A DNA stretch of 57,252 nt from Deltaproteobacteria bacterium (GCA_016182965.1 JACPFM010000042.1:1-57252), one strand, 5' to 3'. Numbered from the stretch's first letter, positions 1-10,117 are shown. Translations and numbers: made by a program. The notes: a model not told the origin generated them from the letters alone.

Positions 1-2654
1 GGCGCGACGGGGCGCGACGCGCTGGCCGGCGGCGGCGGACGCACGGGCGGTCGCGAGCTCGGCGGCGGCTCCGGCGGCGCGCCCTTCGCCGGCGCCTCGA
101 TCGTCGCTGCCGTCTGCGAGTTGCGTAGCGGCGGAAGCGCCTCGCCCTGGCCGAAAGATGGCGGGGCGGGCTGCGGCGAGGAGCTCGGTGGAGCGCGCAT
201 CGGCGCGATCGGCGGGAAGGAGCGCCGCGAGGCCGCCGCCGCCGCGACCTCCGCGGCGGCCTGCGTCTTCTCGACGGCCAGCGGCCACGCGTCGGCGGCG
301 CCGAGGTCGAGGTGACGGGTGACCGCCAGCGAGTAGATCACCGGGCGCAGCAGCGTGGCGCCCTCGTCGTCGTTGACGGACTCGCACAGCTCCCGGTAGC
401 TCGAGCCCCGCGCGATCGCCGCGTCGAGCGCGTCGCGCTCGTGATCGGTCAGGCGGAACCGCTTGATCGCCGACGCCGGGTGCAGCCCGAGGGTGCGATC
501 CTGCAGCGCGCCGAGCGTCATGTCGATGCGCGACGCGTCGCTCCAGGCGCGCGCGGCGAGCAGCACCGCGGCGAGCGGATCGATCGGCGTCGGCTCGGTG
601 GCGTAGGCGCCGACGAGCAGATCGTGCCCGCGGAAGAACGAGTAGGTGCCGTCGTTCACCATCGACGCGAGGGCGCGCAGACGGTCCTCCATCTGACGCT
701 CGAGCGCGATCGCGAGCTTGTCGGCGCGCAGCACGCCGTCGGTGACCAGCTGGCGACCGATCGGCTTCTTCGTCGCCTTGGCGTTCTCGAGCGAACGCGC
801 GAGCAGGCGCGCGTCGATCACGCCGGCGGCGACCAGCAGATCGCCGAGGCGGGCGCCGCCGAAGTCGCCGCCGATCTTCAGCGGGATGGCGTTCTCGAAC
901 ACCAGCACGTACTCGCCGCCGCGCTCGGGGTGCAGCACGAGCGAGCCGGTCAGGCCGCGCGCGAGCACGTGCACGAGGAGGTTCGGCAGCGGCGTGCGCG
1001 AGAGCGAGCCCTCGACGTCCGAGTCGCGCCCGGCCGGGATCAACGACGGGCGCTTCGCCGAGGCGGGCTCCGGCGGCGGCTCGGCCAACGCCGCCTCGAA
1101 CGGCGACGCGGTGATCACCGTCGCGTCCTCGCCGGTGGGCGTCGTCGTCGTGGGGACCGCGACCGGCGCCGGCATCGCGACCTTGGGCGCCTCGGCCAGG
1201 CGGCGCGCGACGAACGACGGATCGCTGGCGACGACGCGCACGATCTGCCGCGCGTCGCTGCCGAGGCGGAAATCGGTCGCGCCGTCGGCGATCGATCCGT
1301 GGCCGTCGACGACGACCCGCAGCGTGGGCGGCGCGCCGGTCTTCTGCTCGACGACGACCGCGATCTCGCCGGTGGAGAGCTCGACCAGGATGCCGGGCGG
1401 CAGCGTGCCGAGCGCCGCCATCAGCAGGCGCAGCGCGGTGCGATCGGCGGCGTCTGCGAAGGTGTTCGGGCCGCGCGCGTTGCCGCTCGCCTCCTGCTCG
1501 AGGAGCAGGAGGGCCTCGCCCGCGGTCTTCGCCGGCTCGCCCGGCGTGGGCGTGAGCAGCTCGTTGTAGGCGCGCGCGGTCGCGAGGATGCGCGCGTGCA
1601 GGGTCGCGGGGCGGAGGCCGCGGTGCACCGGGCCGAGGCGCGTGGTGCGCCGCAGCCACAGCGACTCGTACGCGATGACGGTGCGCACGATCGACGGCTC
1701 GTTCACGCGCCCGAGCGCCGTCATCACCCCGGCGGTCTCCGCCGGCAGCGCCATGTCCTTGGCCTCGCCGAGGATCGCGATGGGCGAGGGCACGTCGTCG
1801 GTCTCCAGGCGCTGCCCTCGCAGCGCGTGCGGCAGGCCGACGTCCTGCAGCATCGCGGCCATGGCGATGCGCGTGAGGGTGACCCGGTCGTCGGTGATCT
1901 GCCGCGCCATGGCGACGGCCAGGATCGCGGTGTTGACCGCCTGACCGGCGAGGTCGTGGTTCGCGTTGCGGACCTGCGTGACGCCGAGGAAGCTCGGGCG
2001 ACCGCCCTCCGACAGATCGACGAGCATCTGCGCGATGCGCTTGATGCGGCGCGGGAGGACGTACACGCCGTGTGCGAGCTCGTCGTGGAAGCGGCGGAGG
2101 ATGACGATCGCCGACGCGTAGGCGCGCACCAGCCGCTGCTCGACGTCGAGCTCCTCGGCCCCGAGGCCGCGCAGCATGGTGGCGCTCGAGGCGCTGCGCA
2201 CCCGCACGTTGGGGACCGCGAACGACTCGAAGCGCGCGTGCGGGTCGCGCAGCACGGCGATCACCGCGGCGAGCAGCGCGCGCAGGTCGCTCGCCGACGT
2301 GTCCGGCGAGAACGAGAGCTCCGAGCCGTCGCAGCGCGCGACGATCTGCTCGAGCTCGCCGGCGAGCTCGTAGATCGAGCGGCCCGCCTTCAGCGGCTCG
2401 CCGCCGAAGAAGACGTACCCCTGCGCGAAGAACAGGCTCGCGCCCTCGGCGGCGCGCATGTGGTAGTCGCGCAGGGTCTCGGCGGTCGCGTCGATCTGCC
2501 TGCGGGTCGCGTCGTTGTCGAGCGCGTGCAGCTGCCCGATGCGGAACAGCCGGTGCAGCTGCTGGACGATCTGCGGCGCGAGCTCGCGCGCGTGCCTGCG
2601 ACGGACGTCTCGTCCGGCGTCGCGCGTGGCGAGATCGAGCCGCCCGGCGCTCAT
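1..2654 (-). CDS. Degenerate HD-domain / DUF4388 (PATAN-like) protein, 3' end outside window
   Basis: The frame is open from an ATG at 2654 to the left edge, about 884 codons, so the C-terminus is missing. Residues about 190-370 read like an HD-GYP-type helical domain (ANHDLAG near residue 231), but the usual Leu-His-Asp of the HD pair reads AMLQDVG near residue 268, so His is replaced by Gln and no GYP motif follows; it is probably not a phosphodiesterase. Residues about 545-720 look like DUF4388/PATAN ([11 protein letters not shown], then [13 protein letters not shown]), a domain common in myxobacterial signalling proteins. The visible tail is Pro/Ser-rich. The start codon overlaps the stop of the upstream kinase (ATGA), so the two are translationally coupled and probably act in one signalling pathway. 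Family assignment is by eye; the output is unknown. Confidence 0.8.
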   Translation of the reverse strand, partial: MSAGRLDLATRDAGRDVRRRHARELAPQIVQQLHRLFRIGQLHALDNDATRRQIDATAETLRDYHMRAAEGASLFFAQGYVFFGGEPLKAGRSIYELAGELEQIVARCDGSELSFSPDTSASDLRALLAAVIAVLRDPHARFESFAVPNVRVRSASSATMLRGLGAEELDVEQRLVRAYASAIVILRRFHDELAHGVYVLPRRIKRIAQMLVDLSEGGRPSFLGVTQVRNANHDLAGQAVNTAILAVAMARQITDDRVTLTRIAMAAMLQDVGLPHALRGQRLETDDVPSPIAILGEAKDMALPAETAGVMTALGRVNEPSIVRTVIAYESLWLRRTTRLGPVHRGLRPATLHARILATARAYNELLTPTPGEPAKTAGEALLLLEQEASGNARGPNTFADAADRTALRLLMAALGTLPPGILVELSTGEIAVVVEQKTGAPPTLRVVVDGHGSIADGATDFRLGSDARQIVRVVASDPSFVARRLAEAPKVAMPAPVAVPTTTTPTGEDATVITASPFEAALAEPPPEPASAKRPSLIPAGRDSDVEGSLSRTPLPNLLVHVLARGLTGSLVLHPERGGEYVLVFENAIPLKIGGDFGGARLGDLLVAAGVIDARLLARSLENAKATKKPIGRQLVTDGVLRADKLAIALERQMEDRLRALASMVNDGTYSFFRGHDLLVGAYATEPTPIDPLAAVLLAARAWSDASRIDMTLGALQDRTLGLHPASAIKRFRLTDHERDALDAAIARGSSYRELCESVNDDEGATLLRPVIYSLAVTRHLDLGAADAWPLAVEKTQAAAEVAAAAASRRSFPPIAPMRAPPSSSPQPAPPSFGQGEALPPLRNSQTAATIEAPAKGAPPEPPPSSRPPVRPPPPASASRPVA

Positions 2655-5452
2655 CGCTCCGCTCCGGAGACGGGCATCGACGAAGACGACGCGGGCGCGG
2701 CGAGCCGCGCCTCGATGGCGCGGGCGGCTTCGTCGAGCGTGCGGGTGAGCGGCTCCGACGAGCCGAACCAGCCGCTCTTGGCCTGCTTGATCGCCTCGAG
2801 CGCGGCGGCGCTGCGCGCGTGGGCGCCGAGGAGGCGCGCTGCGAGGATGCGGCTCTGCTCGCGCGCGTCGCTGCGGATGACCGCGCGGTGCTCGAGGAGC
2901 TCGATCGCCACCGCCTCGGCGCGCGCCGGGTGCAGCGCGTGCAGCGTGGCGAGCATCTCGCGGCGCTCGACGTCGAGGCGCTCGTGGAAGCCGCCGTCCT
3001 GGATGCGGCGCACCAGCACCGGCCCGATCTCGCGGAAGTGGTGGCGCGCGATGGCGCGGAGCGCGGCCACCCTGACGTCGTCGCGGTCGTGATCGAGCAG
3101 GCGCGCGAGCTCGTTGCCGACGGCGCCGCCGGTGACCGCGCCGCGGGCGGCCAGCGCCTCGATGCGCAGCACCACGTCGGGTCCGGTGAGCACCTGATCG
3201 ACCAGCTCGCGCGCGACCGGCGTGCCGAGCCGCACGAGCACCGAGAGGATGCGGCGGGCGGAGCCGAGGCGATCGTGCGAGAGCCGGGCGGCGATCGCGC
3301 GCTCGTGGCCGCCGCCGACGCGCAGCAGGTACTTCTCGACGGCCTCGGCGATCTGGCCGTCGCCTTCGTCGATCTCGCCGCCGTCGCCGGCGAAGTGCAC
3401 GAGCGCGTCGAGCGCGTGCTCGAGCTCCTGCTCGCCGACGCGGGCGAGGGCGGTGAGCAGCACCTCGGACAGCGGCGCGAGCTCGGGAGAGCTCCGCGGC
3501 GTGGTGCGGATGGCGTGCACCACCAGCTCGAACACGTTGGCGCCGAGGATCGAGCGCGTGAGCTCGGAGGCGAGGGCGTCGGACAGCGAAGCGGCGGCCG
3601 CTCCGCTGCCGAGCCCGCGCGTGCGCATCGCCAGCACCTCGATGGCGGCGCCGTGCAGATCGAGCACCACCGGCGTGCGGTGCGCGACGATCAGGTCGGC
3701 GCACGAGTCGCGCACCGGATCGAGCACCAGGGCGACCTCGCCCGTGCGCCGCGCCTCGAGGTAGGCGTCGACGAGCACGTCGACGTACCGCTCGGTCCAG
3801 CGCTCGGGTGGCACGGCGAGCTGCGTGCGGAGCGCCGCCCGCGTGGTGGAGTCGACGATGCCCCAGCTCTTGCCGGGGGACTCGGCGAGGGCGTCGCGCT
3901 CGGTGCTCACGGCCATCGCCTTGGCCTCGAGCTCGGCGACGCGGGCGGCCTCGATCGCCAGGCGCTCGAGCGCGTCGGACTGGGCGTGGAACGCCTCGCG
4001 CTGCGCGAAGGTGCCCTCGGCGAAGCCGCTCTCGAGCACGCACTCGAGGTGCTCGAGGCTCGCGTCCCACAGCATGGTCGCGAGGTCGTCCTCCGGCGCG
4101 AGATCGCGCGACGGATCGGTCAGCATGACCTCGACGAGCGCGCGAAGCTCCGGCTCGGTGACGCCCGGGTGCACGCGCAGCCCGCGGATGCCCGACTCGA
4201 AGAGCCCATAGGGCACCGCGTCGAGCGGCGCGCCCGGTTCCCACACCGGCGTGTGCCGGTAGGTGAACGCGTAGGGGTGGACGTCGAGGAGGATCGGCCG
4301 CTCGGCCGGATCGCGACCGCCGCGTGCTTGCAGCGCCTCGAGGAGCGCCTCGAACAGCGCGCGCAGACGGCGCTCCGTCTCGGGGTGCGCCCACCCGTAC
4401 TGCCGCACCGCGGGCAGCAGGCGCTCGAGCGTCTTGAGCACCGCCCGCAGGCGCACGACGTCGGGGTCGTCCTCGCCGGCGGCGACGGGGCCCTGGGGCT
4501 CGACGACGGCGACCTGGATCTCGCCGAGCTCGACGGGCTGGTCCGGCGCGCTCGGGAGGTCGGCGCGGCCGAGCAGCCGCAGGACCTCGTGCCGCATCTC
4601 CTGCGCGTCGTTGAAGCGGTTGCGCCGGTCCCACGCGAGCGCCTTGTCGACGAGGGCGATCACCTCGACCGGCTGCTCCGGAGCCACGCGCGCGAGCGAC
4701 GGCGCGGGCTGCGTGGCGGCGAGGATCAGCGACTCGTCGTTCGAGCGACCGCGGTGCAAGCGGGTGCCGCTGAGCACGTAGAAGAGGATCGCGCCGACCG
4801 AGAAGATGTCGGAGCGGCCGTCGAGCTTGTCGCCGAGGCCGCGCGCCTGCTCCGGCGACATGTACGAGGGCGTGCCGATCGCCGTGCCCGCGCGCGTGAG
4901 GGCCTGGGCCTGGTGCTCGCGGTGCTGCGCGACGCCGAAGTCGAGGACCTTCACGCGGCCCTCGGTGGTGAGGAAGATGTTCGCCGGCTTCAGATCGCGG
5001 TGGACGATGCCTTGCGCGTGACAGGCGGCGAGGAAATCGAGCAGCTGCTCGACGACCTCGAGCGCGTCGCTGAGCGGCAGCCGGCCGCTGTTGCGCTTGA
5101 TGATCTGATCGATCGTCTCGCCGAGGAGCAGCTCCATGACGAGGAAGTCGGCGCCGTCTTCGGTGATGTCGTTGTCGAAGACCTCGACCCGCCCCTCGTG
5201 CGGGACCTTGTTGCCGAGATAGCCCTCGCGGAGGAAGCGCTCCCGGATGGTCTCGTCGCGCGCGAACTCGGGGTGCAGGACCTTCAGCGCGGCGCGGCGG
5301 CCGTTGCGGTGCGCGGCGGCGTAGACGACGGCCATGCCACCGATGCCGATGAGGGCATCGATTCGCCACTTGCCGTTGACGACGGTACCGACGCGCTTCT
5401 GCGGACCCGACGATCCCTCGTCGGCCGGCTGCGCGCCGCGCACTTCGTCCAT
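2651..5452 (-). CDS. Serine/threonine protein kinase with C-terminal HEAT-like repeats
   Basis: A 933-aa Hanks-type kinase. The glycine loop (GIGGMAVVY) is at residues 36-44, the ATP-binding Lys at 57 (AALKVLH), the catalytic loop HRDLKPAN at 151-158 and DFG at 171, so the kinase domain at about 27-300 looks active. The middle region (about 310-690) is a helical segment I do not recognise. Residues about 760-910 hold alternating Ala/Leu/Arg-rich helices such as [17 protein letters not shown], typical of HEAT repeats and likely a protein-docking surface. No membrane segment is seen, so it is probably cytoplasmic. It is the first gene of a two-gene unit, with a 4-base overlap to the HD/PATAN gene, which is a plausible partner or substrate. 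Confidence 0.93.
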   Translation of the reverse strand: MDEVRGAQPADEGSSGPQKRVGTVVNGKWRIDALIGIGGMAVVYAAAHRNGRRAALKVLHPEFARDETIRERFLREGYLGNKVPHEGRVEVFDNDITEDGADFLVMELLLGETIDQIIKRNSGRLPLSDALEVVEQLLDFLAACHAQGIVHRDLKPANIFLTTEGRVKVLDFGVAQHREHQAQALTRAGTAIGTPSYMSPEQARGLGDKLDGRSDIFSVGAILFYVLSGTRLHRGRSNDESLILAATQPAPSLARVAPEQPVEVIALVDKALAWDRRNRFNDAQEMRHEVLRLLGRADLPSAPDQPVELGEIQVAVVEPQGPVAAGEDDPDVVRLRAVLKTLERLLPAVRQYGWAHPETERRLRALFEALLEALQARGGRDPAERPILLDVHPYAFTYRHTPVWEPGAPLDAVPYGLFESGIRGLRVHPGVTEPELRALVEVMLTDPSRDLAPEDDLATMLWDASLEHLECVLESGFAEGTFAQREAFHAQSDALERLAIEAARVAELEAKAMAVSTERDALAESPGKSWGIVDSTTRAALRTQLAVPPERWTERYVDVLVDAYLEARRTGEVALVLDPVRDSCADLIVAHRTPVVLDLHGAAIEVLAMRTRGLGSGAAAASLSDALASELTRSILGANVFELVVHAIRTTPRSSPELAPLSEVLLTALARVGEQELEHALDALVHFAGDGGEIDEGDGQIAEAVEKYLLRVGGGHERAIAARLSHDRLGSARRILSVLVRLGTPVARELVDQVLTGPDVVLRIEALAARGAVTGGAVGNELARLLDHDRDDVRVAALRAIARHHFREIGPVLVRRIQDGGFHERLDVERREMLATLHALHPARAEAVAIELLEHRAVIRSDAREQSRILAARLLGAHARSAAALEAIKQAKSGWFGSSEPLTRTLDEAARAIEARLAAPASSSSMPVSGAER

Positions 5453-5568
5453 CCTGCCTCCTCTCCCGCGAATCCTAGCTCGCCCCAGGCCGTCCTAAGC
5501 TGGTTTTGTCGGAGCGACCAGCGCGCCCCAGCGTCGTGCGATCACGTCATGCGACCGTCTGGATCGCG

Positions 5569-6090
5569 TCAGGGGCGCCTGTGCCACCGCAACGTGATTT
5601 CCACGTCTGCACGGCCCCCGTCGGGCTCGGCGAAGGCGACCGCTCGCGCCGCTCTCGCGACGCACTGACCGAGCGCATCCGAGGAGGCGTGGGCGCCCAG
5701 CGCGTCGCCGCCCTCGCCGACCTTGACGGTGAGCGTCTCCACGCGGCCGGCCTCCGCGAGGCCCGCATCCGCAGCGAGCCCGGCGCACGTGCGAAACCGC
5801 CAGCGTTGCTTCACGAGCGTCTCCTTCGCGTCGACCAGCGCCCCTGGGGGCGCCACCTTCACCGCGACGATGGTCACGTCGGCGCCGGCGAGGAGAGCGT
5901 CGGACGAAGCGTCCTCGAGATCGGCGAGGAGCGCGCCGAAGGTGTCCGGCACGGCGGCGTCGACCGGCGAGACCGACAGAGCGGGTGTCGAGGCGGTCGC
6001 CGGCGTAGGCGCGGGGTCTTCGCGCGGTCGCTCGCGACAGCCGGCGAGCGCGACGGCCCCTCCAACGATCCAGGCGAGGAGCGCGCGCAT
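5569..6090 (-). CDS. Lipoprotein with AgmX/PglI-like C-terminal region
   Basis: About 173 aa from the ATG at 6090; an in-frame upstream ATG at 6129 would only add an Arg-rich stretch before the signal peptide. The N-terminus MRALLAWIVGGAVALAGC is a type II signal peptide with lipobox LAGC. An Ala/Pro/Asp-rich linker follows, then a domain with two Cys (RFRTCAGLAADAG and ALGQCVARAARAV). This resembles the C-terminal module of myxobacterial AgmX/PglI-type proteins, where a Cys pair frames a strand-turn-strand. It is probably anchored in an envelope membrane. It is transcribed towards the kinase gene on the same strand after a 116-bp gap and diverges from the oxidase unit. Function unknown. Confidence 0.75.
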   Translation of the reverse strand: MRALLAWIVGGAVALAGCRERPREDPAPTPATASTPALSVSPVDAAVPDTFGALLADLEDASSDALLAGADVTIVAVKVAPPGALVDAKETLVKQRWRFRTCAGLAADAGLAEAGRVETLTVKVGEGGDALGAHASSDALGQCVARAARAVAFAEPDGGRADVEITLRWHRRP

Positions 6091-6186
6091 CGGCCCAAGG
6101 ATGCCACGTCGGCGGACGGGCACGGGCACCTCTCACGGGCACTGAGCGCCCACAGCGCGGCAGGCGGGTGGGGTAGACTCGCGGCG

Positions 6187-6750
6187 GTGAGCGCCTCTCC
6201 CGATACGCGCGTGGAGCCGCGCGGCTCGCACGACCGTGCGAAGTCGTTGCCGGTGTTGAAGGGTCCGCCCGGTTTCGAGCACCTGCCGCAGCTGCCGCAC
6301 CTCGTCGACGCCGACGTGCGCCGTCGCAAGGGGCGTCCGGTGCCCGCGGGCGTGCGGCGCACCGCGCGTCTGGTCGCCGAGGCGCTGTTCTCGCCCGACG
6401 GCGAGCCGCCGGATGCGGCGCGCCTCGACTGGCTCGAGGCCGACTTCGCCGACTTCTACGCGCGCGCCCACGGCAACGCGGGGCTGATCCTGCGCCTGTC
6501 GCTCTTCGCGCTGATGTGGCTCGCGCCGCTGTTCGTCAACCGGTTGGGCCCGCTGTCCACGCTGCCGATCCCGCGCCGGGTGATCGCGCTCGAGCGGTTC
6601 GAGTCGTCGTTGCTGGCGCCGGCGGCGCTCGCGGTGAAGGCGATGCTCTGCATCTTGTGGTTCGAGCACCCGCGCACGCAGCGCGAGACGAGCACCGAGC
6701 CCAGCTGCCTCGGGCGGTCCGCCCCCGTGAACGGCGGAGGTCCGTCGTGA
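6187..6750 (+). CDS. Small membrane-associated protein paired with GMC oxidoreductase
   Basis: A 187-aa protein from GTG 6187. The frame is open further upstream, but that part runs antisense to the lipoprotein gene and lacks a plausible start. The first half is polar and helical (FEHLPQLPHLVDADVRRRK, then RRTARLVAEALFSPDG); the second half carries a hydrophobic segment around LRLSLFALMWLAPLFVN and another near AVKAMLCILW. Its stop overlaps the GTG start of the oxidase (GTGA), a sign of translational coupling and a stoichiometric partner. Fatty-alcohol-oxidase-type GMC enzymes carry a comparable N-terminal region in one chain, so this may be that region as a separate subunit or membrane anchor. 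This is inference from position and hydrophobicity. Confidence 0.7.
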   Translation: MSASPDTRVEPRGSHDRAKSLPVLKGPPGFEHLPQLPHLVDADVRRRKGRPVPAGVRRTARLVAEALFSPDGEPPDAARLDWLEADFADFYARAHGNAGLILRLSLFALMWLAPLFVNRLGPLSTLPIPRRVIALERFESSLLAPAALAVKAMLCILWFEHPRTQRETSTEPSCLGRSAPVNGGGPS

Positions 6751-8273
6751 GCGCGGGATCGATGCACAGCGGGCTGTTGATCCGCGGCGACGCCCCACTC
6801 GAGTGCGACTGCGACACCGTCGTCGTCGGCTCGGGCGCGGGCGGCGCCGTCGTGGCCGCGCACCTCGCCGAGGCCGGTCAGCGGGTGATCGTCCTCGAGG
6901 AGGGCCCTCACCTCCCCGCGCTCGATCACGGGGCGATGCGCCAGAGCGAGAGCATCCGTCACTTGTGGCGCGACGGCGCGATGACCCTCGCCATCGGCCG
7001 CGGCGGCGGGCCGAGCATCAACGTGACCACCGGTCGCGCGATCGGCGGCTCGTCGATCCTCACCGGCGGCGTGTGCTTCCGCATCCCCGATCACGTGCTC
7101 CACGAGTGGTCGAAGGACCTCGCGCTCGCCGAGCTGTCGCCCAAGGGCATGGAGCAGTACTTCCAGATCGTCGAGCGCGATCTGCACATCGAGGAGGTCC
7201 CCGAGGCGATGCGCTCGCGGAGCACGCGCCTCTTCGGCGAGGGCGCCGCGAAGTTCGGCGCCCCGATGAAGCCGATGCGCCGCAACACGCGCGACTGCGA
7301 GGGCTGCGGCCGCTGCAACTTCGGCTGCCCGCACGGCGCGAAGCTGAGCGTCGACGTCTCCTACCTCCCGCGCGCGCTCGCCGCCGGCGCCGACATCTGG
7401 TCGGACTGCACCGTCGATCGCGTGCGCATGGAGGGCGCCAAGGCGGTCGGCGTCGACGCGCACGCCGTCGATCTCGACGGGCAGAAGCACAAGCTGCGCG
7501 TGCGCGGCGAGCGCGTGGTCCTCGCCGCCGGCGCGATGCACGCGCCGCTGCTCCTCGACAAGAGCGGCATCGGCCGCGAGCTCCCCGCGCTCGGCAAGAA
7601 CCTCACCCTGCACCCGAGCTTCCGGGTCATGGCGTTCTTCGACGATCCGGTGCGCGGCTGGGAGGGCGCGCTGCAGTCGGCGTACGTCGATCATTACGAG
7701 AAGGAAGAGGGCATCCTCTTCAACTCGCTGTTCATCCCCAACGGGGTGATGGCCGGCACCATGCCCGGCTTCGGCCCCAAGTACTGGCAGCGCGCGAAGG
7801 ACGTCGCCCACCTCGCGATCTTCGGCGGGATGATCCACGACGACGCCGGCGGCGAGGTGCACGCGTCGCCGTTCGGCGGCGATCCGTTGCTCACCTACAA
7901 GATGTCGGAGCGCGACCTCCGCCGCATCCCGCGGCTGCTCCGCCTGATGAGCCAGTTCTTCTTCGCCGCCGGCGCGCGCTCGGTCATCCTCCCGGTGTTC
8001 GGCAGCGAGCCGCTCGACGCCGACGGCGTTCGTCGGTTCCCGCTCGAGGAGGTCCCGGGCAGCAAGCTCGAGTGCTCGTCGCAGCACCCGCTCGGGAGCT
8101 GTCAGATGGGCGTCTCGCGCGGCACCTCGGTGGTCGACCCGAACGGCAAGGTCTGGGGCACCGACAACCTGTTCCTCGCGTGCGGGTCGATCATGCCGAC
8201 GAGCCTCGGGGTGAACCCGCAGCTCGCGATCATGGCGATGGCGACGCGCATCGCCTCCAAGCTGATCAGCTGA
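6747..8273 (+). CDS. GMC-family FAD-dependent oxidoreductase (long-chain alcohol oxidase-like)
   Basis: 508 aa from GTG 6747. Residues about 20-50 contain the FAD Rossmann motif (CDTVVVGSGAGGAVVAAHLA). Next comes the GMC signature region (TGRAIGGSSILTGGVCFR), and the C-terminal end has the His/Asn active-site region (SSQHPLGSCQMG, then GVNPQLAIMAMATRIA). Between them, near residue 190, is CEGCGRCNFGCPHGAK, a Cx2Cx2Cx3CP pattern like a [4Fe-4S] ferredoxin site, also seen in fatty-alcohol-oxidase-type GMC proteins. It likely oxidises an alcohol, possibly a long-chain or sterol alcohol, at the membrane with the small upstream partner. The substrate cannot be read from the sequence. It converges on the glutathione transferase gene with only 8 bp between the stops. 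Confidence 0.9.
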   Translation: MSAGSMHSGLLIRGDAPLECDCDTVVVGSGAGGAVVAAHLAEAGQRVIVLEEGPHLPALDHGAMRQSESIRHLWRDGAMTLAIGRGGGPSINVTTGRAIGGSSILTGGVCFRIPDHVLHEWSKDLALAELSPKGMEQYFQIVERDLHIEEVPEAMRSRSTRLFGEGAAKFGAPMKPMRRNTRDCEGCGRCNFGCPHGAKLSVDVSYLPRALAAGADIWSDCTVDRVRMEGAKAVGVDAHAVDLDGQKHKLRVRGERVVLAAGAMHAPLLLDKSGIGRELPALGKNLTLHPSFRVMAFFDDPVRGWEGALQSAYVDHYEKEEGILFNSLFIPNGVMAGTMPGFGPKYWQRAKDVAHLAIFGGMIHDDAGGEVHASPFGGDPLLTYKMSERDLRRIPRLLRLMSQFFFAAGARSVILPVFGSEPLDADGVRRFPLEEVPGSKLECSSQHPLGSCQMGVSRGTSVVDPNGKVWGTDNLFLACGSIMPTSLGVNPQLAIMAMATRIASKLIS

Positions 8274-8281
8274 TTCTCGGC

Positions 8282-8902
8282 CTAGCGACGCGTCCGCGCG
8301 TACCAATCCCGCACGCGCGGGTGGGCATCGACGGCGTCGTGGACGCGGAGGAGCTTCGGAGCGCCGTCGAACACGTTGGTCGGTACGTGATCGAGCACGC
8401 CGCTGCGGAACCAGCGCACGATCACGAGCAGCTTGACGTCGATCACGTGAACCGCGGAGCCCGCGAAGAACGGGCCGTCGTCGCTGATCTGGCGGTCGGT
8501 GTAGGCCGCCCACGCGGGGAGGTACGTCGCGGCGAGCTGCTCTCGTGCGCGCTTCTTCTCGTCCGGATCGGTCACGCGAAGCGTCGGCGACACGTGCGCG
8601 CGCAGGTCCTCGACGTGCGCCATCACCGCCTCGTGGCGCGCGGCCTCGAACTCGTCCTTCGGATGCAGACCGTGGAGCCGCCCGATGAGCGCGAGGATCG
8701 CGTTCGACTGCGCGAGCGTCGGATGCCCCGGCCATTCGAGCGTCGGGAGGCTGCCGAAGGGCGTCGTCGGCTTGAGCGCCGGCCACGCGTCGCGCTGAAT
8801 GCGGTTGTCGTCGAACTCGACACCGGCGAGGTGCAGCGCGAGGCGACACTCCTCGCCGCGGCTCGTGGGAGCGTCGAAGTACGTGAGCTTGGGCTTCGCC
8901 AT
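8282..8902 (-). CDS. Glutathione S-transferase
   Basis: 206 aa from ATG 8902 (MAKPKLTYFDAPTSRGEECR). The open frame upstream of this Met is Arg-rich and non-coding in character. The N-terminal thioredoxin-like domain has Tyr8 at the catalytic position and the glutathione-binding TLAQSNAIL near residue 65, the SNAIL motif of sigma/alpha/mu-like enzymes. The all-helical C-terminal domain fills about residues 80-206 and ends in AHPRVRDWYARTRR. Length matches the family. Cytosolic conjugation or isomerisation of electrophiles is expected; the substrate is unknown. Confidence 0.9.
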   Translation of the reverse strand: MAKPKLTYFDAPTSRGEECRLALHLAGVEFDDNRIQRDAWPALKPTTPFGSLPTLEWPGHPTLAQSNAILALIGRLHGLHPKDEFEAARHEAVMAHVEDLRAHVSPTLRVTDPDEKKRAREQLAATYLPAWAAYTDRQISDDGPFFAGSAVHVIDVKLLVIVRWFRSGVLDHVPTNVFDGAPKLLRVHDAVDAHPRVRDWYARTRR

Positions 8903-8973
8903 GCCGCGACGGTAGATCAAAGTGGACCGTTTTGCGCGCGGTGATGCAGCGCTTGCGCGCTCGCACCGCTCGT

Positions 8974-9012
8974 CGCCGCCCCGGCGCGCTGCGGCTGCCG
9001 AGCGTCGCGCTC
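8974..9012 (+). repeat. Direct repeat copy A flanking a gene remnant
   Basis: 39 bp matching 9449-9487 at 35 of 39 positions in the same orientation. Both copies encode RRPGALRLPxVAL on the plus strand. They bracket the truncated minus-strand gene at 9025-9411. Confidence 0.7.
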
Positions 9013-9024
9013 CTCGCAGAGGCC

Positions 9025-9411
9025 TCAGGGGGCGAGCTCGGGGCCCGACGTGAGCAGCGCGAGCAGCAGCGCGTTGCCGATCGCGCCGCCGGTCAGAAAG
9101 CGCCGCCGGCCGCCGCGATCGATGGGCACGCCGAACAGCGCGGTCGTGCGGAAAATTCGCTCGAACTCCGCGCGCCTTCCGTGCGCGCGAGCCGGTGCGA
9201 GCGCGAAGCCCGTGGCGGCGACCGAGACGCCGAGGACGACCGGGCCGCTGTCGACGTCGCCAGCGCCGCGGTGACCTTCGGCGTACTCCCGGATGGCGGA
9301 GAAGCCCAAGAACGTCGACTCGTGCGCGAGCAGCCCGTCGGAGAGCATGCGGGCCAGGTCGCGATCGGCGAAGCCAGCGAAGTACGCGGCGAGGCCGGTG
9401 CCGGATCCGCG
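9025..9411 (-). pseudogene. C-terminal fragment of a larger helical protein
   Basis: The minus-strand frame encodes about 128 coding-like residues: GSGTGLAAYFAGFADRDLAR, then FLGFSAIREY, DVDSGPVVLGVSVAATGFAL and a C-terminal hydrophobic stretch before the stop at 9025. An ATG at 9348 would give 107 aa, but good-looking sequence continues upstream of it to about 9411 and then stops looking coding. I recognise the DSGPV-LGVS-AATGF pattern as the end of a family of larger (about 400 aa) hypothetical proteins; the N-terminal two thirds are absent. A 39-bp direct repeat lies on each side, suggesting a deletion or insertion event. Probably non-functional. Confidence 0.5.
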
Positions 9412-9448
9412 CCCGCGCGAGGACCTGGTCGGCGTCCTGATGCTGCAA

Positions 9449-9487
9449 CGCCGCCCGGGCGCCCTGCGGCTGCCGGCCGTCGCGCTC
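9449..9487 (+). repeat. Direct repeat copy B flanking a gene remnant
   Basis: 39 bp, 35/39 identical to 8974-9012, same orientation, 475 bp apart. The plus-strand frame reads MLQRRPGALRLPAVALDF and ends at a stop near 9526, like the tail of a lost gene. Confidence 0.7.
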
Positions 9488-9591
9488 GATTTCTGGACCT
9501 CGATCTACAGAGCGATCGAGGACTGACGACCCGTCGCATCCTCCGGGGTGCCCCTCGACAGAGCCACGGCCGGGGTTACGTTCCCCGGCGC

Positions 9592-10002
9592 ATGGCCCAC
9601 GCTCTCGCGCCCACCCAGCCGACGACGCTCGGAACGCTCGGCAACGTCTTGTGGATCGTGTTCGGCGGCGGGCTCGTCCTCGCCGCCGGCTACTTCGTCG
9701 CGGGTCTGCTCCTCGCGATCACCATCGTCGGGCTGCCGTTCGCGGTCCAGGTGTGGAAGCTCGCGTGGTATGCGCTGCTGCCGTTCGACAAGCGCGTCGT
9801 CGACGCGACCGGCGTGGCCTCGGGGCTGCTCGCGTTCGTCGTCAACGTGGTGTGGTTCTTCATCGCGGGCCTGTGGCTCGCGCTCGCCCACGTCGGCTAC
9901 GCGCTCGCGTGCGCGGTGACCATCATCGGCATCCCCTTCGCGATCGCGCACCTGAAGCTCGCGCTCCTCGCCTTGCGGCCCTTCGGCAAAGACGTCGTGT
10001 GA
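9592..10002 (+). CDS. yccF: YccF-family (DUF307) inner membrane protein
   Basis: 136 aa from ATG 9592; the same frame is open upstream but that part is Arg-rich shadow. Two tandem YccF units are visible: LGNVLWIVFGGGLVLAAGYF with AITIVGLPFAVQVWKLA, and NVVWFFIAGLWLALAHVGYA with VTIIGIPFAIAHLKLALLA. The repeated TI-G-PFA--HLKLA pattern is diagnostic. Four hydrophobic stretches place it in the inner membrane. Length matches the family. Molecular role unknown. It stands alone between a gene remnant and the ABC1 kinase. Confidence 0.92.
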   Translation: MAHALAPTQPTTLGTLGNVLWIVFGGGLVLAAGYFVAGLLLAITIVGLPFAVQVWKLAWYALLPFDKRVVDATGVASGLLAFVVNVVWFFIAGLWLALAHVGYALACAVTIIGIPFAIAHLKLALLALRPFGKDVV

Positions 10003-10117
10003 CTCGCCTTCCGCCGATCGCAGCCACTGCGCCGCGACAGGCTGTGGCGGGCGGGGTCGAGAGTCGAAGCTCGAAAGGCCGAAGCTGACGCGGGCTCGGC
10101 CCTATGCTGCGTTCGAG

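Noticed and set aside
312..3092. 926-codon plus-strand open frame
   Set aside because: Antisense to the HD/PATAN and kinase genes; composition is Arg/Ala/Asp-rich with no domain, a typical shadow of GC-rich coding DNA.
2819..5668. 949-codon plus-strand open frame
   Set aside because: Antisense to the kinase, whose catalytic motifs are intact on the other strand.
8932..9591. N-terminal extension of YccF
   Set aside because: The in-frame sequence is Arg/Ala-rich and overlaps the remnant gene; the YccF domain starts just after ATG 9592.
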